A program made the position numbers and the translations under genes. 57,864 nucleotides of DNA from a bacterium (lineage in GTDB: Bacteria > Planctomycetota > UBA1135 > UBA2386), in the NCBI GenBank assembly GCA_024743115.1, contig JANSXC010000032.1, positions 1 through 57,864 of the forward strand, in the 5' to 3' direction. Positions 18,238-26,855 of the stretch are shown here, piece after piece (the first letter of the stretch is position 1; every line of letters begins with the position of its first letter). The notes beneath the pieces are model-generated. The model saw only the letters and a list, made by a program, of their open reading frames with translations. It had not been told where the DNA came from and searched no databases.

Positions 18238-18265
18238 TTGCACGCGCGCCGTGTTGCTGCATGCT
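18238..18265 (+). promoter_or_regulatory. promoter TTGCAC-16-CATGCT for the Asp-box protein
   Basis: The -35 TTGCAC (18238-18243), a 16-nt spacer and -10 CATGCT (18260-18265) precede ATG 18273 by 7 nt. The spacer and -10 are identical to those of the selC promoter. This predicts a leaderless mRNA and supports ATG 18273 over the in-frame GTG 18234 and ATG 18261. Confidence 0.55.
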
Positions 18266-18272
18266 GCCGGCC

Positions 18273-21200
18273 ATGTCGATGCGCGCAGCTCTCGGTTCGT
18301 TAGCTTTCGTCGTCTGCAGCGGCGCTGCGCTGCTCGCGCAGGGTGCCGCCGTCGTGCCCGCAGAACTGTTCGACACGCTCGAGTGGCGGCTGGTCGGACC
18401 GTTCCGCGGCGGCCGGTCGTGCACCGTGACGGGCATCGTCGGCGACCGCGACACCTACTACTTCGGCTCGTGTGGCGGCGGCGTCTGGAAGACGACCGAT
18501 GCCGGCAAGTCGTGGCAGAACGTCAGTGACGGCACGTTCGGTGGTTCGATCGGTGCGGTCGCGGTCGCACCGAGCGACTCTGATGTGATCTACGTTGGCG
18601 GTGGCGAGAAGACCTGGCGCGGCAACGTGAGTTCGGGTGACGGCGTCTACAAGTCGACCGATGCCGGCGAGACGTGGGAGTTCTGCGGTCTGCCCGAGTC
18701 GCGCCACATCAGCCGCATCCGGATCCATCCGAAGAATCCCGATGTCGCGTTTGCGGCGGTGATGGGGCACCTGTCGGGACCGAACCCCGAGCGTGGCGTC
18801 TACCGCACGAAGGACGGCGGCAAGAACTGGGAGCGTGTGCTCTTCGTGAACGAGCACGCCGGCGCCGTCGATCTTTGGCTCGTGGCGAGCGACCCCGACG
18901 TGCTCTACGCCACGACGTGGCGGGCCCAGCGGACGCCGCACTCGCTCGAGTCGGGCGGCGAGGGTTCGGGGCTCTGGAAGTCGTCGGATGGCGGCGACAA
19001 CTGGACCGCGCTGCACGACAAGAAGGGCATGCCACAGGGCATGCGCGGGATCAGCGGCATCTGTGCCGCGCCGAGTCAGCCCGACACGGTCTACGCGCAG
19101 ATCGAGGCCGAGGATGGCGGCTTGTTCCGCAGCGACGACGCCGGTGAGACCTGGCGGCTCGTCAACGACGAACGGTTCTTGCGACAGCGCGCGTGGTACT
19201 ACACGCGCGTCTTCGTCGATCCGACGGATCCCGAGACGGTGTGGGGCCTCAACGTCGGGATTCACAAGTCGACGGACGGTGGCGAGACGTTCTCGCGCAT
19301 CCGCGTGCCGCACGGTGACAACCACGACCTGTGGATCGATCCGAAGGATCCGCAGCGCATGATCGAGGCCAACGATGGCGGCGCGTGCATCACGTTCGAT
19401 GGCGGCAAGAGTTGGTCGCCGATCGACAACCAGCCGACGTCGCAGTTCTATCGCGTCACGGTCGATGACGACGCGCCCTACCGGATCTACGGAGCGCAGC
19501 AGGACAACAGCACCGTGCGGATCCCGCATCGCAGTGCCGGGCCCGGTATCAGCAAGGACGACTGGACTTCGACGGCCGGCGGGGAGAGCGGCTGGATCGC
19601 ACCGAAGCCGGGCAACAGTGACATCGTCTTCGGGGGCAGCTACGGCGGCTATCTCCAGCGCCGCGACCATCGCACGGGGCTGCGTCGCAGCGTCAACGTC
19701 TGGCCCGACAACCCGCTCGGCGCCGGCGCGGGCGAACAGCGCTACCGCTTCCAGTGGAACTTCCCGATCCAGTGGTCGCGCCATCACGAGGGTCGGCTCT
19801 ACACCGCAGCGCAGGTGCTGTTCCAGAGCACCGACGAGGGCCAGAGCTGGCAGCCGATCAGCGAAGACCTGACACGCAACGACCCGAGCCGGCTCGGCCC
19901 GTCCGGTGGGCCGATCACCAAGGACAACACGGGTGTCGAGTACTACTGCACGATCTTCGCGTTCGATGAAGGCCGGCAGCCGGGCACGCTGTGGTGCGGC
20001 AGTGACGACGGCCTCGTGCACGTGTCACAGGACGACGGCAAGACCTGGCAGAACGTGACACCGCCTGCGCTGCCGGAGTGGGCGCAGATCAACTGCCTCG
20101 TGCACGATCCGCATCGTGACGGTGGCGCCTACCTCGCGGCGACGCGCTACAAGCTCGACGACTTCCGGCCCTACCTCTACGCCACGACGGACTACGGCAA
20201 GACGTGGCGGCAGATCACGGGCGGTCTCGATCCGCGCTGGTTCACGCGCGCGATCCGGCCTGATCCGCAGGTGCAGGGTCTGCTCTACTGCGGCACCGAG
20301 CGCACGATCTGGGTCAGCTTCGACGACGGCCGGCGTTGGCAGAGAATGCAACGAAACCTGCCGCTCGTGCCGATCACCGATCTCGTTGTGAAGGACGACG
20401 CGCTGATCTGCGCGACCCAGGGGCGGTCGTTCTGGTCGTTCGACGGTCTCGAACACGTGCGACAGCTGAAAGCCGAGCAGGCGCAGGCGCCGCTCTACGT
20501 CTTCAAGCCGTGCACCGTCGTGCAGTTCCCGGGCCGTCGGACCGAGCGCAAGGGGCTCGGCCAGAACCCCGAGGACGACATCATCGTGCGATTCTGGATC
20601 GGCGGACGTGCGGACGACGAGATCACGGAACGCGTCGCGATCACCGCAAAAGACATCGACGGCAAGGTCGTGTTCGAGCGGGCGACGGACGCGGAGAAGA
20701 AGGCCGAGATGCTCGAGGTCGAGCGCGGCATGAACGCGGTAACCGTGAGCTGGAAGGAAGAGGGGGCGAAGGTGCTCGACGGCATGATCCTCTGGTCGGG
20801 CCGTGGGCGGAGCGGGCCGAAGCTGCCGCCCGGCGAGTTCGAGATCACGGTGTCGCTCGGCGATCACAAGGAGACCGTGCTCGCGAACGTGCGACCCGAC
20901 CCGCGAACGACCGCGACGGTCGGTCAGCTGCAGGCGCGTTATCGGCTGGCGCGGCGGTGTCGTGACACCGTGACGCGGGCGCACGAGGCGATCGAGACGA
21001 TCCGGTCGGTTCGCACGCAGATGGAAGCGGTCGTGAAGCGCGCCGACGGCGACGCGAAGAAGCGCCTCGAAGAGGCCCGCACGAAGGTCGACGACGAGCT
21101 GACCGCGATCGAAGAGGCGCTCTACCAGACCAAGGCGAAGAGCAGCCAGGACGTTCTCAACTTCCCGATCCGCCTCACGGACAAGCTGCTCAACGTGATG

Positions 21201-21371
21201 CGCGGCATGAACCGCGCCGAGTTCCCGCCGACCCAGGGCCAGCGTGACGTCGCCAACCAGCTCATGGAGTCGATCGAGTCGGAGCTCAACAAGTTTGGCC
21301 GCGCCCGCGAAGCCGGGGTGGCGGCGTTCAACAAGCTCGCGCTCGAACTCGCGATTCCCTACATCAAGTAG
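18273..21371 (+). CDS. secreted sortilin/BNR-type Asp-box beta-propeller protein
   Basis: 1032 aa from ATG 18273. A signal peptide is visible, with cleavage expected after CSGAALLA before QGA. Residues from about 30 to 760 carry at least eleven Asp-box motifs (TTDAGKSW, STDAGETW, TKDGGKNW, SSDGGDNW, SDDAGETW, STDGGETF, TFDGGKSW, STDEGQSW, SQDDGKTW, TTDYGKTW, SFDDGRRW), enough for a large or double beta-propeller as in sortilin/Vps10 and photosystem-assembly YCF48-like proteins. The C-terminal 130 residues are helical with coiled-coil character (KKRLEEARTKVDDELTAIEE). Databases often name this family glycosyl hydrolase, but I see no catalytic evidence. It is convergent with the FG-GAP gene, only 9 nt away. 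Confidence 0.9.
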   Translation: MSMRAALGSLAFVVCSGAALLAQGAAVVPAELFDTLEWRLVGPFRGGRSCTVTGIVGDRDTYYFGSCGGGVWKTTDAGKSWQNVSDGTFGGSIGAVAVAPSDSDVIYVGGGEKTWRGNVSSGDGVYKSTDAGETWEFCGLPESRHISRIRIHPKNPDVAFAAVMGHLSGPNPERGVYRTKDGGKNWERVLFVNEHAGAVDLWLVASDPDVLYATTWRAQRTPHSLESGGEGSGLWKSSDGGDNWTALHDKKGMPQGMRGISGICAAPSQPDTVYAQIEAEDGGLFRSDDAGETWRLVNDERFLRQRAWYYTRVFVDPTDPETVWGLNVGIHKSTDGGETFSRIRVPHGDNHDLWIDPKDPQRMIEANDGGACITFDGGKSWSPIDNQPTSQFYRVTVDDDAPYRIYGAQQDNSTVRIPHRSAGPGISKDDWTSTAGGESGWIAPKPGNSDIVFGGSYGGYLQRRDHRTGLRRSVNVWPDNPLGAGAGEQRYRFQWNFPIQWSRHHEGRLYTAAQVLFQSTDEGQSWQPISEDLTRNDPSRLGPSGGPITKDNTGVEYYCTIFAFDEGRQPGTLWCGSDDGLVHVSQDDGKTWQNVTPPALPEWAQINCLVHDPHRDGGAYLAATRYKLDDFRPYLYATTDYGKTWRQITGGLDPRWFTRAIRPDPQVQGLLYCGTERTIWVSFDDGRRWQRMQRNLPLVPITDLVVKDDALICATQGRSFWSFDGLEHVRQLKAEQAQAPLYVFKPCTVVQFPGRRTERKGLGQNPEDDIIVRFWIGGRADDEITERVAITAKDIDGKVVFERATDAEKKAEMLEVERGMNAVTVSWKEEGAKVLDGMILWSGRGRSGPKLPPGEFEITVSLGDHKETVLANVRPDPRTTATVGQLQARYRLARRCRDTVTRAHEAIETIRSVRTQMEAVVKRADGDAKKRLEEARTKVDDELTAIEEALYQTKAKSSQDVLNFPIRLTDKLLNVMRGMNRAEFPPTQGQRDVANQLMESIESELNKFGRAREAGVAAFNKLALELAIPYIK

Positions 21372-21380
21372 GCGCGTCGG

Positions 21381-23825
21381 TCAGATATCGATTCGGAGTT
21401 CGATTGCGTTCGTCGTGTGCAGCTCGGTCGTCGAGTTGCTCACGAGTGCCTGGAGCGGGATCCGTGTGCCGATCAGGCCGCTGCCCGCGGGCACCGGGTA
21501 GCGCAGGACCCGCGAGCCCGCGCTCGAGGGAATCGAGAAGAAGCCGAGCGACGTCAGCGACGCCGGATCGAGCCGAAGGTCGCCGAGCGGACCGAGGTCG
21601 ATCGGGCTGACCCCGACCCGAGCGGTGTACAGCAGGGCGAACGGGTTCCAGCCCGGTGCCGACGGGCGCGCGTGCAGCTCGACTTCACCGTAGAGGCCAG
21701 TCCGTGCCGGGCTGCGCTCGGTCAGCTGGCGATCGAGGTTGAAACGGATCCTGTGGGTGAGCAGGTCGACGTCGCGATCCCGGTCGATGTCGACGAGGGT
21801 CTCACTGCGTCGGAGCCCGGGATTCGAGATCCGCGGCGCGTTCGCCACGGTCGAGAACCACCCACGGCCGTCGTTCCTCAGCCAGTCGTCGCCGGTCATC
21901 AAATCGAGATCGCCGTCGCGATCGAAATCCACGAGTTGCGGCCAGTGAACCCGGGGTTGGAGGGCGGGAGCTTGATCGGGGTCTGCGACGGCTAATCGTC
22001 CGCCGATGTTCTTCAGGATGGTCAGCAGGCCACCGCTGTTCAAGAGCACGAGGTCGGTGGCGTGATCGCCGTCGATGTCGCCGCTCAGCACGAAGTGGTA
22101 CTTGCTGGAGAGGTCTGGCACGCGGTCGGAGGTTTCCTCCGAGAACTGACCGTTGCCGTCATTCTCGAACAGCCGCAGTGGAGTCGATTCGTTGACGAGT
22201 GCCAGGTCGAGGTCGCCGTCACCGTCGTAGTCGATCGCGGTCGCTCCGCGCGTCGCCTCATTGTCGGTGAGTCGCGTCTGCCCCTCGTCGACGAACGTGA
22301 GGTTGCCCTGATTGACGTAGAACGAATCGAACAGGTAGTCCCGAGGCACGAATGCGTCCAGGTCGCCATCGGAGTCGAAGTCCGCGATCACGACGGCCCG
22401 GTCTTCTCGGGAGTCCTGAGGCAGAACGGAGTTCGTGATGTCGACGAAGACGCCGTTGCCTTGGTTGTGCCAGACCCGATCGGGGCCACAGGTCAGGGCC
22501 CAGATGTCGTCGCGGCCGTCGCCGTCGAGGTCGGCGAGGCGCACGAAGCTGTCGCTGCAGAGCGGCAGCGTGCCGAGTGCGGGCTGGCGTGAAAAGCCGG
22601 CCGCGCCGTCGTTGGCCCACCACGTGATATCGCCAGATCCGGCGGGGCCAGCGGTCGGAAGGAAGCCGACGAGGTCGGGTAGGCGGTCGCCGTCGAGGTC
22701 GGCGACAGCGGGGCCGAAGAGCCCGGCCGGCGGCGGTTCGTTGCCCAGCAGCCTGAAGTGGCCGGTGCCGTCGTTGTGGAGGATGTCGCGGACTCCGTCG
22801 AGTACGAGATCCTGATCGCCATCCCCGTCGCTGTCCAGGAAGACGGCGCGCGATGCTCGAGCGTCGCCAACCGGCAGCCGGGTCGCCGAGATGTCGACGA
22901 ACGCGAGCCCTGGATCGATGCGCCACAGTCGCGCGCGTGGCGGCGAAGAAGCGAGCGTCAGCAACTCCGGGTCGCCGTTGCCGTCGATGTCCGCGGCCGT
23001 CCAGCGCCCAACCACACCGATCGGTCGCAGTAGGCGGGTGAATGATCCGGCACCGTCGTTGCGGAGTACGATCAGGCCCTGCGAGTACGTGCCGATCAGG
23101 TCCTCGTCGCCGTCCGCGTCGATGTCGAGCGTGTCGACGTGATCCACGAAGAACGGGAACGGGAAGAAGGTCGGGGTGTAGGTGAAGTCGCCGGCTGGGT
23201 TCTGCAACATGACGACGGCCGGGTTGCCGTCGAAGACCAGATCCGGTCGACCATCGCCTTGCAGGTCGAGGACGGCGATCGAGTTCCGCCGAGCGGCGGG
23301 CATGCTTGCAAGTGCTGTGGCGTCGTCGGTGAACGTGCCGCTGCCCTGATTGCGCAGTAGCTGGCAGCGCCGCAGGCTGGTGGTGTCGCCGAAGACGAAG
23401 GCGAGGTCGAGGTCGCCGTCGCCGTCGAGGTCGACGGCCTTTCGTGCCGTCACGAAGAAGTGGGTGAGCATCGGTAGCGCCGTGATCGAGAAACGACCGT
23501 TCTGCTGCCGATGCAGCTCCAGGATCGACTGCCGGTCGGTCACGAAGTCGAGATCGCCATCGCCGTCGAAGTCGCCGACGCTCAGGCCTCTGCCGGAGGA
23601 GAGCGGCATGGCGTCGTCGAAGCGGCCGCCGCCGCCATTGCGCAGAAGGGTCCAATTGCCGACGGACCGACCGAAGAACAGATCGGTGTCACCGTCGCCG
23701 TCGATGTCGGCGGGCGTCGCGAACAAGAAGTCGTTGCTCGCGAGGAATCCACGCCGCGCGTCGTCGTCGAACGACTGCGCGAAGGCAGAGGAGGCGAGGA
23801 GCAGCACAAGGACGGGTTTTGGCAT
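21381..23825 (-). CDS. secreted FG-GAP/VCBS repeat protein
   Basis: 814 aa. Short signal peptide, with cleavage after SSAFA before QSF. At least fourteen Ca2+-binding loops of the FG-GAP/VCBS type can be counted (DIDGDGDTDLFF, DFDGDGDLDFVT, DLDGDGDLDLAFV, DSDGDGDQDLVLD, DYDGDGDLDLALV and others), spaced 40-60 residues apart and covering nearly the whole protein as beta-propellers. The last 100 residues differ: they resemble the C-terminal domain of four other secreted proteins in this window (IPSSAGSRVLRYPVPAGSGL, then GTRIPLQALVSN). Extracellular or cell-surface protein, perhaps adhesive; no enzyme motif. Its 3' end faces the Asp-box gene. Confidence 0.92.
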   Translation of the reverse strand: MPKPVLVLLLASSAFAQSFDDDARRGFLASNDFLFATPADIDGDGDTDLFFGRSVGNWTLLRNGGGGRFDDAMPLSSGRGLSVGDFDGDGDLDFVTDRQSILELHRQQNGRFSITALPMLTHFFVTARKAVDLDGDGDLDLAFVFGDTTSLRRCQLLRNQGSGTFTDDATALASMPAARRNSIAVLDLQGDGRPDLVFDGNPAVVMLQNPAGDFTYTPTFFPFPFFVDHVDTLDIDADGDEDLIGTYSQGLIVLRNDGAGSFTRLLRPIGVVGRWTAADIDGNGDPELLTLASSPPRARLWRIDPGLAFVDISATRLPVGDARASRAVFLDSDGDGDQDLVLDGVRDILHNDGTGHFRLLGNEPPPAGLFGPAVADLDGDRLPDLVGFLPTAGPAGSGDITWWANDGAAGFSRQPALGTLPLCSDSFVRLADLDGDGRDDIWALTCGPDRVWHNQGNGVFVDITNSVLPQDSREDRAVVIADFDSDGDLDAFVPRDYLFDSFYVNQGNLTFVDEGQTRLTDNEATRGATAIDYDGDGDLDLALVNESTPLRLFENDGNGQFSEETSDRVPDLSSKYHFVLSGDIDGDHATDLVLLNSGGLLTILKNIGGRLAVADPDQAPALQPRVHWPQLVDFDRDGDLDLMTGDDWLRNDGRGWFSTVANAPRISNPGLRRSETLVDIDRDRDVDLLTHRIRFNLDRQLTERSPARTGLYGEVELHARPSAPGWNPFALLYTARVGVSPIDLGPLGDLRLDPASLTSLGFFSIPSSAGSRVLRYPVPAGSGLIGTRIPLQALVSNSTTELHTTNAIELRIDI

Positions 23826-23958
23826 GACTCGGGCCTGGGCTCTCGGGCCTGGACTTCAGGCCTGGAAAGCGAGGGTTGCCAAGAGCAAGGGGGGGTGAAC
23901 CTCGCGGGTCGAGTTCCTGCTCTTGGTGCCACCATGGTAGCGTCGCAGGAAGTCGGCG

Positions 23959-25035
23959 CTACCGGGCCAGCCACCCCAACTCCGCCAACTTCGCCGCCAC
24001 GGCCTCCGCCCACCACGCGTGGACCATCGGTGTCGGATGCGGGTCCGTCGCGGAGATCGTGAGCGCCGAACCGAGAAGGCGGTTCGTGCCCTGTTCTTGC
24101 AGCCAGGAGCGGATACGGCCTGCGAGGGACACTTGCGCGATGCCGTGGTCGTCGAGGATTGCGCCGATCTCGGTGGGCAGGTCGTGTTGGCTCGTGACGA
24201 GCAGGCGGAGGTCGCGCTCGCGAACGAGGGTCGCGAGCCGTTCGATCGCTCGGCGGAACGCGGGCAGACCGACGAGGTGGCGGTACTGCGCCGGCACGCG
24301 GTCCGGGTCGGACTCGAACGTGCCGTGGTTGCCCTCGGTCCAGACCAGCGCGGTCCTGGGATCGAGCCAGTCGGATCGCCAGGCGCGCAGCGCGAGGTCG
24401 TAGAGGAAGCAGTGATCGAGTCGCCAGTAGTCGGCCTCGGCGAGCAGGAACGTCGGCAGCTCGAGGTCGTTGCCGACGAAGTGGAGCAATACGATGTCGG
24501 ATGCGGCGCAGCTCTCGATGTGGTCGTTTGCGAAGGCGGCGATTTCCATCGCGGTGTTGTGTCCCGGGACGCCGGTGTTGAGCGTCCGTACCGGGCGATC
24601 GCCGAGCGCGAGCTGCAGCTGGCGCTCGAGCCGGGCGAGGCCCGTTTCGGAGTGCTCGACGCCCCAGCCGAACAGCACCGAGTCGCCGAGGCCGAGAATC
24701 CGCAGGGTTCCGGCCGGTCGATCGCTGTCAGCAGGCTTCGGCGCCGCAGCGACCCGGCGGCCGTGTGCGTCGGTGGTGACGCGCTTACCGAGAAAGCGGC
24801 AGTCGAGGTTTGGCCGCAGCGAGTAGATGACGTCCGGGCTCTCGGCGGGGCGGAGCAGGTCGATGAGCTTGGCCTCGGTTGCTACGGACGGCGGCGGCTT
24901 CGGCGTCGCGTTCAGGCGGGCGATCGCGAAGCGGGCGACGATCTCGGCGGCGACGAGGGCGCCGAACGATGCGGTCGCGAGCAGCAGTAGTCGTCGCCGT
25001 CGCCGCTGCGGGCGTTCCGGGCGCGATGCCGTCAC
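23959..25035 (-). CDS. membrane-anchored SGNH/GDSL-type hydrolase
   Basis: 358 aa from GTG 25035, which overlaps the stop of the upstream gene (GTGA). A basic N-terminus and a hydrophobic segment (about residues 14-33, LLLLATASFGALVAAEIVA) form a signal anchor. SGNH blocks are visible: block I GLGDSVLFGWG, block II GVPGHNT, block III HFVGNDLE, and a C-terminal DPHPTPMVHAWWA holding the Asp-His pair. Such enzymes remove acyl, often acetyl, groups from sugars or lipids outside the cytoplasm. Coupling to a glycosidase-like gene upstream suggests a carbohydrate substrate; that is inference. Confidence 0.85.
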   Translation of the reverse strand: MTASRPERPQRRRRRLLLLATASFGALVAAEIVARFAIARLNATPKPPPSVATEAKLIDLLRPAESPDVIYSLRPNLDCRFLGKRVTTDAHGRRVAAAPKPADSDRPAGTLRILGLGDSVLFGWGVEHSETGLARLERQLQLALGDRPVRTLNTGVPGHNTAMEIAAFANDHIESCAASDIVLLHFVGNDLELPTFLLAEADYWRLDHCFLYDLALRAWRSDWLDPRTALVWTEGNHGTFESDPDRVPAQYRHLVGLPAFRRAIERLATLVRERDLRLLVTSQHDLPTEIGAILDDHGIAQVSLAGRIRSWLQEQGTNRLLGSALTISATDPHPTPMVHAWWAEAVAAKLAELGWLAR

Positions 25036-26207
25036 CACGACGGCACGCGATAGTGATGGACGGCGTAGGGCTCGAACGTGTCGTTGAATCGGCGACCCGC
25101 GAGCCGCAGCTTGCGGCGCTCGCCGACCACTTCGATTGTCTGGCGCTTCGCCCGGCGCGCGAGTTCGAACGTGACCGCCGTCGGCTGGTTCGTCAGGGAG
25201 GTCGTGAAGACGACCAGGGACTTGCCGTCGCGCTTGCACAGCACTGCGATGTCCGCCGACTCCGGCTCGGCTCGCACCGTCACCGCGTCGTCGATCGTCG
25301 GACCATTGAGCACCTTCGCGAAGCCCCGGAGCTCCGCGTTCGTCTCACGCAGCCCGTTCACGACTTCGGGGTATTGAAAGATCCCGGCCTCGACGAACTT
25401 CGGCGCGAACTCGTGCGCGAAGTAGATCACCCCGCGCGCGCCGCACGTCACCGCCATCCAGACTTCGCTGCGGATCTCTGCTGGCGTCGGTCGCTTCTCG
25501 GCGTGGCTGACATGGCCCGTTTCGATGCACGCGAAGATCGGCTTGTTGCCGCTCCAGCGGCGCATGCGTCGCACGCCGTTGCCGACGAACTCGAGCTTGC
25601 CGGCGACGGCGGCGTGGTCGTGGGTGACGGGGTAGATGTCGAACGAGCCGACGTCACAGCCCTTCAGATACTCGGGGTAGTCCTCGGGGTGGTTCGTTCG
25701 CGTACCGCGGCCGTGCCACGCGTCCCACGCTGCGCCCTGGCCCAGATTCAGCAGGACCGGCCGCGTTGCGTCGCGCTTCCGCATCGCTTCGTAGCCCGCG
25801 ACGATCTTCCACGGTTCGACCGGCGGCCCGTAGCCGAGTGCGGCCCGCTGCGCGTTGTCGGGTTCGTCGCCGTGCATCCAGCCGACGATGACCTTGCCAT
25901 CATGCTGCAGGCCGACTTCGTTCTGCGGACAGATCACGCGCATCTTCGCGGCCTCGAGCGCCGCGAGCTGGGCTGTGGTCGGTCCTTCCCAAAGGCCGAC
26001 GTAGAGATTGATCCCGAGCTCCGCGTAGCGCGATGCGTTGTGCGGCGACTGCAACCAGACGCCGATCGGGAAGAACTCGGGGTCCGTGGGCAGGCCGTTC
26101 TCGAACTCTCCTGGGCGGCTCTGCGCCAGCGTAGTGAACGCGAGCAAGAGTGTCGGCAGGAGCGCCTTCAAGGCGGCGCTCGGCCGCGGGAATCGGGCAT
26201 GCTGCAT
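25032..26207 (-). CDS. secreted TIM-barrel glycoside-hydrolase-like protein
   Basis: 391 aa from ATG 26207. A signal peptide ends near LLLAFTTLAQ. The body looks like a (beta/alpha)8 glycosidase: FFPIGVWLQSPHNASRYAEL at the first strand, then GWMHGDEPDN with a candidate acid/base Glu, FDIYPVTHDH, and IFACIETGHVSHAEKR with a candidate nucleophile Glu. A small beta domain closes the protein (DGKSLVVFTTSL). I cannot assign a GH family, and the catalytic residues are guesses from position. A TACCAT -10 six nt upstream of the ATG suggests leaderless transcription. The stop overlaps the SGNH hydrolase start, so the pair is co-translated. Confidence 0.75.
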   Translation of the reverse strand: MQHARFPRPSAALKALLPTLLLAFTTLAQSRPGEFENGLPTDPEFFPIGVWLQSPHNASRYAELGINLYVGLWEGPTTAQLAALEAAKMRVICPQNEVGLQHDGKVIVGWMHGDEPDNAQRAALGYGPPVEPWKIVAGYEAMRKRDATRPVLLNLGQGAAWDAWHGRGTRTNHPEDYPEYLKGCDVGSFDIYPVTHDHAAVAGKLEFVGNGVRRMRRWSGNKPIFACIETGHVSHAEKRPTPAEIRSEVWMAVTCGARGVIYFAHEFAPKFVEAGIFQYPEVVNGLRETNAELRGFAKVLNGPTIDDAVTVRAEPESADIAVLCKRDGKSLVVFTTSLTNQPTAVTFELARRAKRQTIEVVGERRKLRLAGRRFNDTFEPYAVHHYRVPSW

Positions 26208-26213
26208 GCCGCA

Positions 26214-26219
26214 ATGGTA
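26214..26219 (-). promoter_or_regulatory. putative -10 element, leaderless start
   Basis: On the minus strand TACCAT ends 6 nt before ATG 26207. The same hexamer occurs on the minus strand at 23934-23939, about 108 nt upstream of the FG-GAP gene. No clear -35. Confidence 0.45.
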
Positions 26220-26285
26220 GTCGCCCGGGTTTTTCGGGAAAGATCGTGGGGTGGGGCGGTGATCTAGACACTGCTCATACCCCCG

Positions 26286-26855
26286 ATGGATCTCGACGCG
26301 CTCATACCACGGTTTCGCGGCCCCCTGATCGGCTTCCTCGCCGGTCTGGGCAACGATCCGCAGCGCGCGACGGAACTGGCGCAGGACACGTTCGCGGAGG
26401 CCTACCTGAGCCGGGAGCAGTTCCGTGGCAGCTGGGACGAGCTCGCCACCGTCGGTGGCTGGTTGCGGGGGATCGCGCACAACATTCACCTCGCGCGCTG
26501 GCGCAAGGATCGCGGGCCGCGGGCGCCGGTGCCGGTGGCGCCCGAGGAGCTGCCGGCCGCGGCGTCGGACGATCGGGCTGCGGCCGCGACGGCTACCTCG
26601 GGTGGGTCGCCAGTTGACGAGCGCGCGACCGAGATCCGGGCTGCCCTCGGCCGGTTGCGTGGCCCCTGGCGCACGGTGTTGCGGATGCGGTACCTCGAAG
26701 GCAACTCGCTCGCCGAGATCGGCGCGGTGCTCGGCATCAGCGAACGGGCCGTCGAAGGCCGGCTACGCCGCGCGCGGCAGGAACTGGAGAAGCTCATGAC
26801 CGGCGTGCGCGGCGCGAGCGCGCGGTCGGTCGCGGATCAGGAGAACGACCGATGA
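26286..26855 (+). CDS. ECF-type RNA polymerase sigma factor
   Basis: 189 aa. Region 2 is seen as RATELAQDTFAEAYLSREQF and GWLRGIAHNIHLARWRKDRG. An Ala-rich linker follows, then region 4 with LGRLRGPWRTVLRMRYLEGN and the helix-turn-helix SLAEIGAVLGISERAVEGRL. The TGA overlaps the next gene's ATG (ATGA), coupling it to a polytopic membrane protein. That is the same logic as the 1513/125 pair, so the downstream product may control this sigma factor. It is divergent from the glycosidase-like gene with a 78-nt intergenic region. Confidence 0.93.
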   Translation: MDLDALIPRFRGPLIGFLAGLGNDPQRATELAQDTFAEAYLSREQFRGSWDELATVGGWLRGIAHNIHLARWRKDRGPRAPVPVAPEELPAAASDDRAAAATATSGGSPVDERATEIRAALGRLRGPWRTVLRMRYLEGNSLAEIGAVLGISERAVEGRLRRARQELEKLMTGVRGASARSVADQENDR

